64,000 nucleotides of DNA from the NCBI RefSeq assembly GCF_002788215.1, contig NZ_CP024845.1, positions 1,240,001 to 1,304,000 on the forward strand, in the 5' to 3' direction. Shown here piece by piece: positions 1-8,451 of this stretch. The DNA is from Halohasta litchfieldiae. GTDB taxonomy: Archaea > Halobacteriota > Halobacteria > Halobacteriales > Haloferacaceae. Both the position numbers and the translations under genes were made by a program. Position 1 is the stretch's first letter; each line of letters begins with the position of its first letter. The notes below the pieces were generated by a model, which was given only the letters and a program-made list of their open reading frames with translations, was not told the origin of the DNA and did no database searches.

Positions 1-5
1 ACAGT

Positions 6-1103
6 GTGGTAGGGGATACAGTACTCGGTCGGAGAGATATTACCGAACGCAGATCGGAGACGAGGGAAGCTATCGCCCTGAGTGCTGAGACCGGATCGAT
101 TACATGGAGCTATGAAACCGAACGAGACGTTGATCACTTTACTGCCGTCACAGTTGACGATGGAATATACCTCACCCGGAGTGGCCCCCAAGACGGCAAC
201 GGAGTGGTTGCTCTCAATATGGACGGCACGAAGCGCTGGATCGTGAACACTGCAGTCGGTTACGAGCGTCCACGTGTAGCCAACGACACAGTCTACGTCG
301 CCGACAGCCGGGTGTACGCATTTGATGTAGCTTCAGGAGATCTACGCTGGGAGTACAACCTACAGGGTAGTAGATTGTCGCCGACAATCGTCGACGTCAC
401 CGACACTGTCGTTGTCGAAACGGGCTACACAGTCCTCGGACTCGATCCGACTGCGGGAACCGTGCGGTGGGAGTTCGAAACCGGCGATCAAGTGATAGGG
501 GAAGTTCAGCTCTCGGACGGAATCAGTTACGTTATGACCAGTGATCGGATCGCTGCGAGTTCGGACGGTGCCGAGCAGTGGCGCACAGAATTCGACACTA
601 CTACTGCACAAACAGGCGAGAGTATTGTCGGGACCACGTCTGATCGTGTGTTCGTCTTTACAAGCGGTGATGACGGAGACGCCCACCAACTCCAGGCTTT
701 CGAGGTTGCAACCGGCGAGCGATCCTGGACCTCCGAGCCGATCCAACCGATTGTCCAACCAGATTTTGAATGGACTCCGAGGACAACTGTATACGGAGAC
801 ATCGCCTATCTCGGTGGCGAGACGCTCCGTGCAATAGACGCGACAACTGGAGACGAACTCTGGCAGGCGTCAGTCGGCGATGGGCCGATCAAAACGCTGA
901 CCGTCATCAATAACGGCGCTGAGGCCGATCACACCGTGTTCGTTCAAGGGGGCGAGACACAGCTCGCAACGTTCACCCCAGACGGCGAGCAGACGTGGAG
1001 CCACTCGGTCAACGCCCCTGATCGGGTCTCTGCGATAGGGGAGTACGTGTTCGTTGGGACGGACAACGAGATCTGCTCGCTGAATCGACTGGAAAAGTCG
1101 TAA
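6..1103 (+). CDS. PQQ-like beta-propeller protein, probably 5'-truncated by the window edge
   Basis: The protein is built of repeated blades with the PQQ-type signature A-x-D-x-x-T/S-G-x-x-x-W: for example VYAFDVASGDLRWEY, VLGLDPTAGTVRWEF and LRAIDATTGDELWQ. At least six blades can be counted, which is typical of haloarchaeal PQQ-binding-like repeat proteins, usually exported or lipid-anchored. The first possible start is a GTG at base 6, but the frame is open to the window edge, so a signal peptide may lie outside. Such proteins act as protein scaffolds or quinoprotein-like domains; the substrate cannot be told from sequence. The next gene on this strand is more than 400 bases downstream. 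Confidence 0.8.
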   Translation: MVGDTVLGRRDITERRSETREAIALSAETGSITWSYETERDVDHFTAVTVDDGIYLTRSGPQDGNGVVALNMDGTKRWIVNTAVGYERPRVANDTVYVADSRVYAFDVASGDLRWEYNLQGSRLSPTIVDVTDTVVVETGYTVLGLDPTAGTVRWEFETGDQVIGEVQLSDGISYVMTSDRIAASSDGAEQWRTEFDTTTAQTGESIVGTTSDRVFVFTSGDDGDAHQLQAFEVATGERSWTSEPIQPIVQPDFEWTPRTTVYGDIAYLGGETLRAIDATTGDELWQASVGDGPIKTLTVINNGAEADHTVFVQGGETQLATFTPDGEQTWSHSVNAPDRVSAIGEYVFVGTDNEICSLNRLEKS

Positions 1104-1224
1104 TTCACTGTTGGTTAGGCACGGTTGTCTCTACCTTGTCGATATAATTACAGTGACTATCGCCACTTGAGTTCAGTTTAGAATTCTACTTACAGGATCT
1201 ACCCGAATGCCTCATCTGTGTTTT

Positions 1225-1428
1225 TCAGACGACCCATTCCCCAATCTGTATACGGTACCACTCACCATTGTACTGGACGTACTCTACTTGATCACTGGAG
1301 GTATTGGTCTCAAGCAAAGACAGTGTGGTTCTGAGTTCGTCGACTGCTGTGCGCTGGTGGGGTGGTGCAACGTTCTCATCTGAGCCACTCAGACAGATAT
1401 CTGTTTCACCACCGTTTGTTTTCGTCAT
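1225..1428 (-). CDS. small acidic hypothetical protein (67 aa)
   Basis: A short acidic protein with no signal peptide or membrane segment. Its last 20 residues (VEYVQYNGEWYRIQIGEWVV) resemble the C-terminal end of the lipoprotein encoded at 1553-2014 (TYVRYNNRTYIMTYGEIVC): a YVxYNxxxYxxxxGExV pattern is common to both. Start is the ATG at 1428; a CTCCTTT tract just upstream is not a clear ribosome site. It could be a genuine small gene or a surviving C-terminal domain of a larger gene. Function unknown. Confidence 0.4.
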   Translation of the reverse strand: MTKTNGGETDICLSGSDENVAPPHQRTAVDELRTTLSLLETNTSSDQVEYVQYNGEWYRIQIGEWVV

Positions 1429-1552
1429 CTAAAGGAGTTTCGTGGCGTTCTCACTAAGTTCGGGGAGTCGAGCACCGTTCTCCTTGAGGATGTAGTCGAC
1501 AAAGTTCCAATCTTAGGAGAAAATATATACTCATAGAGATCAATTCATTTTC

Positions 1553-2014
1553 ATGAAGAGACGAACTCTCGTTGGTCTCACTGTTGGGGTCTCGACTGGA
1601 TTCAGTGGATGTCTGTCTCAGGTGCTTGGTGGCTGCCCTGGGGTCGGTGAGATTGAAGTATTTGTTGCAGGTGATGTGCCAAAAGGTGTAGACGTTCTCG
1701 ATGGAGCATCAGAGCAATTTGTTGATTCTAAATATCTTTCTCAAGCACTTTCAGAAGCCGAAGAAAATTATGAACCAGAAATGGCAGGTGTCAGTACTAG
1801 TATCAATACCTCAAATGAGACAAATCATAGCGAAGTTGATGACGGTCTTGATGATCAATCGTTTCGAGATCCTGATGCACGGGTAGCGAGAGTCTCAAGC
1901 CAAGAAATGTATTCGGACGGTACAGTGGAAGGAGTCATTGGGTTTAGGGAAGAGACGTATGTGAGATACAACAATCGCACCTACATAATGACGTATGGAG
2001 AAATTGTCTGCTGA
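1553..2014 (+). CDS. Tat-type lipoprotein of unknown function
   Basis: The N-terminus has an RR pair followed by a hydrophobic stretch and a lipobox FSGC at residues 17-20, as in halobacterial Tat-exported lipoproteins, so the mature protein should be anchored outside the cell by Cys20. The middle (residues 60-115) is acidic and rich in Ser/Asn/Glu; the C-terminus ends in YVRYNNRTYIMTYGEIVC. A TATA-like AAATATATAC lies about 35 bases upstream of the ATG. The first 36 residues are repeated almost exactly in a truncated frame at 5674. The gene is less GC-rich than the core genes to the right, consistent with acquired DNA. No known domain recognised. Confidence 0.7.
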   Translation: MKRRTLVGLTVGVSTGFSGCLSQVLGGCPGVGEIEVFVAGDVPKGVDVLDGASEQFVDSKYLSQALSEAEENYEPEMAGVSTSINTSNETNHSEVDDGLDDQSFRDPDARVARVSSQEMYSDGTVEGVIGFREETYVRYNNRTYIMTYGEIVC

Positions 2015-2142
2015 GATGTGCGTGTTGACTATTTAGCTGAAAGTGGCGCTAAACCCCTTTTCGTCGACCAGTGAGACCGACACCCTCCGCTAAGAGTTCG
2101 TGTGATCGTAGTGTAGCGTCATGGTCGGCAATGACATCCTAG

Positions 2143-2771
2143 ATCATAACGTGGTACTTCATCTACGCCCTCGGAGAGACATACCATCAGGGATATCTTG
2201 GTCAGTACATCCTAGACCGTTCAGAGGAAATGCCGGATGCGACCGTCTCAGCCGCGTCGACCGTCCAGCCGGATAACAGCGATTACCGGGTGATGTTGCC
2301 GCTGTCGAACCCCCGGACCGAGAAGAACCTGATCAAACTCGGGAGCCTGCTGGCGAAAGCTAAAGGCGGCAATGTGGTCGCCACACACATCGTCCAATTG
2401 CCTGACCAGACGCCTCTTCACGGAGGTTCAGAACATGTCGACCGGATCGACGCTGATCGTAGGTCAAATTTGTCGCTGCTCTATCTTGTAGACAACCCCC
2501 TACCGAGCGGGAAGACGGTGAAACGTTCCTCGCTGAGTAGGCCGCAGATCATAATCTCGATGATGCAAGCCAGATCGTCGATGATTCCGGCGATGTCGAG
2601 GATGCAATTGCCCGCCATGCCGAGGACCACTCGATGGTTATGATCGGGGCCGCACAGGAGGGGCTACTTTCGCGGTTAGTCCATGGCTCGCTGGCCTTCA
2701 AGGTACTCAACGACGTCGAATCGTCAGTTCTGTTGGCCGACCGGCCACAATCTCGCTCGTTGGCTGACTGA
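2143..2771 (+). pseudogene. remnant of an APC-type transporter with C-terminal UspA domain
   Basis: Translation from 2143 gives a membrane-helix end (IITWYFIYA) and then, from 2230, VMLPLSNPRTEKNLIKLGSL and VVATHIVQLPDQTPL, typical of the UspA domain fused to haloarchaeal amino-acid permeases. The frame goes off after about 2500. The rest of the UspA domain reappears in another frame (MVMIGAAQEGLLSRLVHGSL, then SSVLLADRP), ending at the TGA 2769-2771. An in-frame TAG at 2140-2142 precedes the helix and nothing of the permease body is found upstream. The gene is therefore dead: truncated at the 5' side and frameshifted. Confidence 0.7.
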
Positions 2772-2815
2772 TTGTTCGGGCGCTAACTGGACCTACCCAA
2801 TAGCCCTCATCGATT

Positions 2816-3745
2816 TTACCTACGATTCAGAGAATCAACCTCGTTGAGGGCTTCTGTAGCAACATCACCTAACTCCCCAGCCTCAATATGTGAATACCGC
2901 TCACGGACCATCTCCTCTGAATTGTCGAGATACCGGGCAGCGACTGTATACCCGAACGTGCGAACGAGGACCTCACCCATACCACGCCGGCCACCGTGGG
3001 GCGCGAGGTAGTCGTGTTTCGGATGGTCGATATCAATCTTTGCAGCCTCTGAAAGCCGCTGAAGAATCGACCGTGCACCGTCAGTCGTGATCGACGGTGG
3101 CCGAATATCATTATCGAGCGCCAGCAGTAGGTCGCGAGCGTACTTCTGTCGACACTCAGTAATTGCTTTCGAGCGTTCCCCTCGGTCAGTTAGCTCATCC
3201 TGGACGAGCCCTGCGAGTGTCCGTTGGTCGAACGTCGGAAACACCGGCCAACGCTCTGTCGGCGGGTCCATCAGCTGGCGATAGCTCCGCAGCGGCGTAA
3301 TAACCGGGTCGGGGAGACTCGCGGCGTCCCACTGCTGTTTCTTCCGGTAGACGTCCATACTCCCGTCGTCGAGCGAAAGTTCCTCCCAGCGGACGCCACG
3401 TCGACGCGGATCGTTCGGGTCCCGAAGAAGTTCCCCGACCCGAACGGCGGTGTATGCTAGGACGAACACCAAGGCTCGGTCTCGGGCAGCTCTCAGGGCA
3501 GTATATCTAGCTTGTTGCTTCTCACGTGGGTCGACATCCTCTGAGAGTGTAGTGAGTGCCTCGATGGCATTACGGGCTTGTTCGTCGACGTGACGGGTAA
3601 GTGCGTGACGCTGCTCGGAGGTCCAAGCCTGCTGGTCACCGGGCTTGCGACCGTCGTCATCAGGGAGTGGCGCGGTCGCACTGGCCCGCTGGGCGTAGTG
3701 TGCTTCAAGATAGCCTTCGTTGACACACCAGCCGCACCACGTCAA
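2816..3745 (-). CDS. tyrosine recombinase/integrase, N-terminally truncated
   Basis: The C-terminal catalytic domain of a phage-type integrase is recognisable: the first Arg in AYTAVRVGELLRD, an H-x-x-R-like box in APHGGRRGMGEVLVR and the tyrosine in MVRERYSHIEAGEL. The only usable start is a TTG at 3745, which follows an in-frame TGA 24 bases upstream, so most of the N-terminal core-binding domain is missing (309 residues; relatives are about 100 residues longer). It lies next to the decayed UspA gene and is probably a non-functional leftover of an integrated element, although an intact catalytic half remains. Confidence 0.7.
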   Translation of the reverse strand: MTWCGWCVNEGYLEAHYAQRASATAPLPDDDGRKPGDQQAWTSEQRHALTRHVDEQARNAIEALTTLSEDVDPREKQQARYTALRAARDRALVFVLAYTAVRVGELLRDPNDPRRRGVRWEELSLDDGSMDVYRKKQQWDAASLPDPVITPLRSYRQLMDPPTERWPVFPTFDQRTLAGLVQDELTDRGERSKAITECRQKYARDLLLALDNDIRPPSITTDGARSILQRLSEAAKIDIDHPKHDYLAPHGGRRGMGEVLVRTFGYTVAARYLDNSEEMVRERYSHIEAGELGDVATEALNEVDSLNRR

Positions 3746-3968
3746 GTTACGAACGACACAAAACGTTCACGGCCTCTCTTCACCCGGTATATTCCTGTAT
3801 CAAATTTTCAGCTGATGTTACACTGTCTTAGACCTATTCGATGGGTTTGATTGTTTTACTAAGGAATAACTCCCAAAGAACTTTATTTCTAGGTTTTGTT
3901 TTTTGACACCGCTGATCACTACGACTGCGTATAGAAAAATTATTGACAATCGACTTTAACGATACTGC

Positions 3969-4484
3969 ATGGCCTCCACCCATCGCCGTTCATTTCTGAG
4001 AGTAGCAGGAATTATCGGAGTGAGCACGTCATTAGCAGGCTGTTCTGGAATCGGCTTGATGGATTCTTCTGAGGATCTTCCTGCAGGAAGCCTGAAATTT
4101 GACAACGATCATACCGTCCCACATGAGATCTCTATTGAGGTTCTCAATGTGGGAACTTCGAAAGGTGAACGAAGAGACGGACACGATACCGTTACCGGAA
4201 CTCCCGACACTGCAGTCCCCCAACGAAATCTCACTGCGACAACTATCGTTGAACCCGGACAAACACAGACCTATGAATCCGTGTTCGAGTCACGAGTCTG
4301 GTATGACGTTCGATTCACACTCGACGACGAGTACTCGGGGGAGGACCTCGGAAGGACTGTATTCCATCCAAACTCTTCGAGCGACGAAACTACTGGTCAG
4401 ATATTAGGCGGTAACGTATCGGACGGTGGAGAACTATCGTGGCAAATTTCGACAACCGATAATCTAGGACCGTCATTCCAATAA
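3969..4484 (+). CDS. Tat-type lipoprotein, halobacterial family
   Basis: N-terminus STHRRSFLRVAG with the twin arginine, then a hydrophobic segment and lipobox LAGC at residues 22-25. The mature part begins with an acidic linker and then a beta-rich domain (GSLKFDNDHTVPHEISIEVL), the pattern of a cupredoxin- or CARDB-like fold seen in many small haloarchaeal lipoproteins. No metal-binding motif is evident. Single gene; AT-rich upstream DNA (TATAGAAAAATTATT) supplies a plausible promoter. Function unknown. Confidence 0.7.
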   Translation: MASTHRRSFLRVAGIIGVSTSLAGCSGIGLMDSSEDLPAGSLKFDNDHTVPHEISIEVLNVGTSKGERRDGHDTVTGTPDTAVPQRNLTATTIVEPGQTQTYESVFESRVWYDVRFTLDDEYSGEDLGRTVFHPNSSSDETTGQILGGNVSDGGELSWQISTTDNLGPSFQ

Positions 4485-4609
4485 CCTACCCATAGTGTCG
4501 GATATGGGGATTTCATCCCGTCAGGGGGTGAGTTTCTACTAACTGACCTCAGATCTATAATAATGGAACTTAGCTGCACAGCTGAGAGAATAGGTACTGC
4601 AGACTCTGT

Positions 4610-4975
4610 TCAGTCACAAACGCTCTGATCAAGGATTATCTCATCTATTTCCACTCCAATGAAAAACCGAGTTCCGGGACATCGACCGACACCTAACTCG
4701 AATTCCTCGCTTCTCTCGTTATCGACTATGACTTCTGCCTCAAAAACACCGTCATTAAATGCGTCGTCAATACGCTGGTCGGAGTTAGGCTCAACGTGGT
4801 AAGTTTCATCAAGAACTGTTTCTTGGGATTCTTGCTGGACCAACGTTACAGTAACATCCCGTACAGAATCGGTTCGATTGTGTATGTCGATGAATCCGTC
4901 ACCACCTCCAGAGAAGGCTATACATCCACTAAGAAGGGAAGAAAAAACCACTCCAATGAACCCACGTCGAAACAT
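4610..4975 (-). CDS. small lipoprotein
   Basis: Starts MFRRGFIGVVF with one RR pair and a lipobox LSGC at residues 15-18, so export and lipid anchoring are likely. The mature domain opens GFIDIHNRTDSVRDVTVTLV, again the short beta-sandwich type common in haloarchaeal lipoproteins, and has a Cys pair near the C-terminus (GRCPGTRFFIG ... QSVCD) that could form a disulphide. It converges with the lipoprotein gene at 3969-4484. Function unknown. Confidence 0.65.
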   Translation of the reverse strand: MFRRGFIGVVFSSLLSGCIAFSGGGDGFIDIHNRTDSVRDVTVTLVQQESQETVLDETYHVEPNSDQRIDDAFNDGVFEAEVIVDNERSEEFELGVGRCPGTRFFIGVEIDEIILDQSVCD

Positions 4976-5050
4976 ACTATTTAGAAATAATCAAACTGTA
5001 ATTATATACTTTCTGTATGTGTCAACACATTTTAGAAATTTCGCAGTCTA

Positions 5051-5515
5051 GTGACACAATATTTGCGCTCGCAGTACTACACACCTCTCCTGTTTGAACA
5101 CACGAACAACAGGTTGGTTTGCTTGTCGGAGAATGATGTCTATCCCGGCACATATGAGCGGTTATACTCAGAACTACGCTCTTTCAGGACCTCTGTGGAC
5201 GAATCAGATATGTCCGTGTTCGCAAGGGGAAGTTATATTGTCGGAGAAAGTGAATTATCTATCATGTCCGTGAAAACATCATCCTCTAATAAACCACTAG
5301 TCAAGGCTGGCATAGTGTACTTTGCTTCTGTCCTTGGTATAGGATTTCCAATTATGTATACTGCGTACGTGCTTCTTGTAGGGATATTCAGTACTCTCGG
5401 TGTTGGATGGTTTGTTTCCTCTGCTGCAGGTATTACGCTAGTCGCCATTGCATTTCTACTTGGAATGGTAGTCGCTGAGAAGGTGGCAAGTCAAGTCGTT
5501 AAGAAAGTATTTTAA
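5051..5515 (+). CDS. membrane protein with two transmembrane helices
   Basis: A GTG start at 5051 gives 154 residues. Residues 1-75 are soluble; residues about 83-108 and 112-140 form two hydrophobic helices (AGIVYFASVLGIGFPIMY and WFVSSAAGITLVAIAFLL), followed by a basic tail (KVASQVVKKVF). Topology would place the soluble part and tail on the same side, probably the cytoplasm. It is AT-rich compared with the core genes. No family recognised. Confidence 0.55.
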   Translation: MTQYLRSQYYTPLLFEHTNNRLVCLSENDVYPGTYERLYSELRSFRTSVDESDMSVFARGSYIVGESELSIMSVKTSSSNKPLVKAGIVYFASVLGIGFPIMYTAYVLLVGIFSTLGVGWFVSSAAGITLVAIAFLLGMVVAEKVASQVVKKVF

Positions 5516-5673
5516 CTCGCTTTATGAGTTTCAGTCTATTTGACTTCCCCAACCTTCTATAGAAACTAGGTCACTTGCGCTCGCAGTCTTGTAGTAGCCT
5601 TTAGGTAGTCATGTGTTGTTTATGCAGTTATCCTTGGAAAAGATATTTATTTTAAGTTTGTTTATTTGTATAC

Positions 5674-5802
5674 ATGAATAGACGAGCTGTTGTCGGTCTG
5701 TCTGTTGGAATCTTAACTGGCTTTAGTGGATGTTTGTCTCAGGTTCTTGGTGGCTGTCCTGGAAGGGGTGAGATTGATGTGTTTTCATCTTCGATGCAAT
5801 GA
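5674..5802 (+). pseudogene. truncated copy of the lipoprotein gene at 1553
   Basis: A 42-codon frame reads MNRRAVVGLSVGILTGFSGC, then LSQVLGGCPGRGEIDVF, matching the first 36 residues of the lipoprotein at 1553-2014 (MKRRTLVGLTVG...GFSGCLSQVLGGCPGVGEIEVF). It then stops at TGA 5800-5802. The DNA upstream of both copies is AT-rich. This is a partial duplication, cut off before the mature domain, and unlikely to make a useful product. Confidence 0.7.
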
Positions 5803-5875
5803 GCGTGGCGGGACAGTGCTTCGACGATCGGAAGTAGACCTGTGGCTGGGTACTTGACCGAATCTTCATTAGTTG

Positions 5876-6760
5876 GTGTATCTACCTGCAACTGTGTCAT
5901 CGGTGATTACCAAACAGTGGGCGGACATCGACGGGTGGTGGGACAACCACGTCGAGTACCACGGCCATGGTCTCGAGGTGGTCAGCAAGCTGATCGAGCA
6001 ATCGAATTTACAGTGGGCAGCCAACGAGAGCATTTTCACTCAGGATCCTCTGTGCGAGAGTTGGGAGCCACAATCGCCAATGTCTGGGCCCTTACGCACA
6101 AACCAAGAGGAAAACTGGTCACAGTGGCTTGCGCATTTGATTCGGTCCTCAGACGGTCGGTTTTCCCACGAGCTGTTTGGAGTACCAGAACAGTCGACGA
6201 CGTCGGTCGACAGGGAAATCCACATGTCCAGTCAAGAACACCACGACCGACGAGTCGACATCATTGTCGAGTTTCCGGAGCTGTCGTTTTCAATCGAATT
6301 GAAGAAAGGCGACGAACATTACGAAAAATCCTCAGAGGCAGCCTACCTCGCAGAGGCAAACACTGACCACGACAAGCCGTGGACACACTATCTCTTGGTT
6401 CCCGAACTGAAACAACCAGCCGTTGTGGATGCGTTTGGAGATAATATCGATCTATCCGGTGCGGGCACTCCAACAATCTACTCTGAGGCCTTTGTTGACG
6501 TAGAGATCCTGTGGTGGAACGACGTTGCAGCGGCACTCCGGCGTGCAATTACAGCGGAAATCAACGAAAATTGGCAGGCGAGTGCGTACCTCTTTATTAC
6601 GTTGATCGAACAGAAGATTATGCAATTCCACTCGCAGTCGGCGATCGAACAGATCACCGCCGGAGGGGACGTGCCCGATCTTGCTAGTGTACGTGGTGTC
6701 GACATTGACGACCAGATCAAGTATCTGAGAGCCTCTTTGGGAGGTGACCCTCGTGACTAA
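5876..6760 (+). CDS. PD-(D/E)XK-type nuclease domain protein
   Basis: The centre of the protein has the PD-(D/E)XK pattern: RRVDIIVEF, then SIELKKGDEHYEK, giving Asp of RVD and Glu-x-Lys of IELKK on two neighbouring strands. Upstream, ENWSQWLAHLIRSSDGRFSHELFG resembles the helical lead-in seen in predicted nucleases of this fold. Such enzymes cut DNA or RNA with a divalent metal; the specificity is unknown. A TAG precedes TTG (5873) and GTG (5876), so the start must be one of these or internal. It overlaps or abuts the next gene, with which it forms a two-gene unit just upstream of a ParA partition locus. A defence or plasmid-stabilisation role is an inference from context only. Confidence 0.65.
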   Translation: MYLPATVSSVITKQWADIDGWWDNHVEYHGHGLEVVSKLIEQSNLQWAANESIFTQDPLCESWEPQSPMSGPLRTNQEENWSQWLAHLIRSSDGRFSHELFGVPEQSTTSVDREIHMSSQEHHDRRVDIIVEFPELSFSIELKKGDEHYEKSSEAAYLAEANTDHDKPWTHYLLVPELKQPAVVDAFGDNIDLSGAGTPTIYSEAFVDVEILWWNDVAAALRRAITAEINENWQASAYLFITLIEQKIMQFHSQSAIEQITAGGDVPDLASVRGVDIDDQIKYLRASLGGDPRD

Positions 6761-7322
6761 CGACACACTCACGGATGGATTGACGAACGATCGCTACGTG
6801 AAGGCCGTCCGGTTGGTCGACGATTTCGAGGATGAGGTCTACGATAGGATCAAGGATACACTCGACGATATTATGACGAGTGAGCAAGAGGGATTGTTCG
6901 ACAATAATTTGGACTACGACAAGGGACACAACCCGACCCCAGGGCCGACGTATGGGACCTTACGGTTCGAGGGAACCATGATGCAGACCAACAGCGATGG
7001 AAACAATCTCAAATTGAATATTGGTCTCGAGTGGGTCGAGCCAGAAACCCAGGGCCGCGACGAGTGGCCCGAGCCATTGTTGTGCTATGTCTATTACAAA
7101 ATTAAATACGCACCCACCGAACCATTTCAGGCGGTCTCAGCAGCAACTCGGGAGTCAAATGAGTGGGATGCAATAAGCGTCGGTGACGAACAATGGGATT
7201 CGGGACAGCGAGTTGCACCGGGTATTTTCTACGTGCCGATCGTTGATGGTGATGATATTGAGGAGGGGCTGTCTGTCCTTGGAGATCACTGTACGACGTT
7301 TGTTCAGCAAATGGTCGAGTAA
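6753..7322 (+). CDS. hypothetical partner of the PD-(D/E)XK protein
   Basis: A 189-residue acidic protein without membrane helices. A strong ribosome site GGAGGTGA (6740-6747) stands five bases before the GTG at 6753, favouring this start over the GTG at 6744; either way the gene overlaps the end of the nuclease gene, implying coupled translation. The N-terminal half is helical (residues 1-50); the C-terminal half is beta-rich with many aromatic residues (LLCYVYYKIKYAPTEPF). No family recognised. Because it is translated together with a predicted nuclease, it may be a sensor, inhibitor or specificity subunit. Confidence 0.6.
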   Translation: MTNDTLTDGLTNDRYVKAVRLVDDFEDEVYDRIKDTLDDIMTSEQEGLFDNNLDYDKGHNPTPGPTYGTLRFEGTMMQTNSDGNNLKLNIGLEWVEPETQGRDEWPEPLLCYVYYKIKYAPTEPFQAVSAATRESNEWDAISVGDEQWDSGQRVAPGIFYVPIVDGDDIEEGLSVLGDHCTTFVQQMVE

Positions 7323-7397
7323 GGTAGAGGGATCGAATCCTACTTGTGGAAGGTCGACTTGCTCAACCAATATTCCAGCGGATATCTCCCCCAAAAA

Positions 7398-7547
7398 GAT
7401 AGCTATCAACTATAGCTATACTGTTCAACTATACTTTATAGCTATACTATAATGGCGTCTCTCGATATAAGGCGCAGCTATTGACTATAGCTGAACGGTA
7501 TAGTTAGAATGTATAGTTACATCATATAGCTGGATGATGTAGCTACA
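7398..7547. repeat. AGCT-centred palindromes upstream of parA (candidate centromere/operator)
   Basis: This AT-rich stretch holds four 10-bp palindromes: GATAGCTATC (7398-7407), TATAGCTATA (7411-7420 and 7437-7446) and TGTAGCTACA (7538-7547). Half-matches (CTATAGCTGA, ATATAGCTGG) lie between them, along with several AACTATA/TATAGTT elements. It lies directly before the parA-like gene and after the nuclease module. Partition systems of plasmids carry such iterated sites as centromere or autoregulatory operator, so this is the most likely role. A replication origin function cannot be excluded, but no Rep or Orc gene is in the window. Confidence 0.6.
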
Positions 7548-7593
7548 ATGTCTGACTTAGATTTATATTCATAGCTTCCTACTATTACCTATA

Positions 7594-8451
7594 ATGCTCA
7601 CTTATGCACCCGTTTCAGAGGCTGGAGGGGTCGGAAAGACGACCACTGCAGCGACACTTGCAGCGAGTCACGCACGCGCGGGACATGAGGTCCTCGTAAT
7701 CGACATGGACACACAGAACGGCAGTCTCACCTATTTCTTCGGTCCAGATTACGACCGTGGAGATCCAAACGTCGACAATCTGGTCCGACATCTCGTAGGG
7801 CGTCCAAAAGGAGAATTCCACGATCTTGCTATTGAGGTCGAAGAAGGGATTGACCTAATACCATCTCACAATATGCTCGAGGACCTCCACGAGTTCCTAC
7901 TGAACGAAAAAAATCAGGCTGAGAATTTCGGTGAGTCCTACAGTATGTACCATCAACTCCATCGTGTTCTCAGTGAGGCAAACGTTCGCGATAAATACGA
8001 CGTCGTCATCGTAGATTCTGCAGGTAAGGCAGGTCCAATTCTGTACAATGCATTGGTTGCAGTCAGGAACGTCGTTATTCCATTTGAGGCAACTGCAAAG
8101 GGTCAAGAATCGATTGAAGGTCTCGACGATCTCGTCGATGGCCTAGAGGAAAGTATTGATATTGACGTGGGAGTGCTTGCAGTCCTCCCGATTGGGTATA
8201 AGGACACACGTGACCAGAAAGAAATTCTGGCAGATCTCCGTGGGAGTGGATTCTCAGTTCCCGTTGTTATTGGCGAACGAGGGTCGCTGATGGAAGGGTG
8301 CTGGAAACAGCAGTGTAGCCCGTACAGGTACGTTGAGGAGCATCGGAGCCGGAAGCGCGACTACGAAACTGAGACACTCAACCAGTTTGACGAGCTGGCT
8401 CGTCATCTAGAACGGGAAGCAGGGCTTGAGATTCCAGAGGTGACTGCATAA
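7594..8451 (+). CDS. parA: ParA-family partition ATPase
   Basis: The deviant Walker A motif EAGGVGKTTTAATLA sits at residues 9-23, the A' motif VLVIDMDTQNGSLTYF at about 34-50, and the Walker B region VVIVDSAGKAG at about 138. All three mark a ParA/MinD-type ATPase that moves plasmids or chromosomes along the nucleoid. Length (285) is normal for archaeal ParA. The start ATG lies just after TATA-rich DNA with palindromes that could be its operator. It overlaps the next gene by one base (TAATG), as ParA and its DNA-binding partner usually do. Confidence 0.85.
   Translation: MLTYAPVSEAGGVGKTTTAATLAASHARAGHEVLVIDMDTQNGSLTYFFGPDYDRGDPNVDNLVRHLVGRPKGEFHDLAIEVEEGIDLIPSHNMLEDLHEFLLNEKNQAENFGESYSMYHQLHRVLSEANVRDKYDVVIVDSAGKAGPILYNALVAVRNVVIPFEATAKGQESIEGLDDLVDGLEESIDIDVGVLAVLPIGYKDTRDQKEILADLRGSGFSVPVVIGERGSLMEGCWKQQCSPYRYVEEHRSRKRDYETETLNQFDELARHLEREAGLEIPEVTA

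Noticed and set aside
5842-6366. 174-residue frame overlapping the nuclease gene
   Set aside because: Arg/Gly/Ser-rich composition of an out-of-frame reading and no acidic bias.
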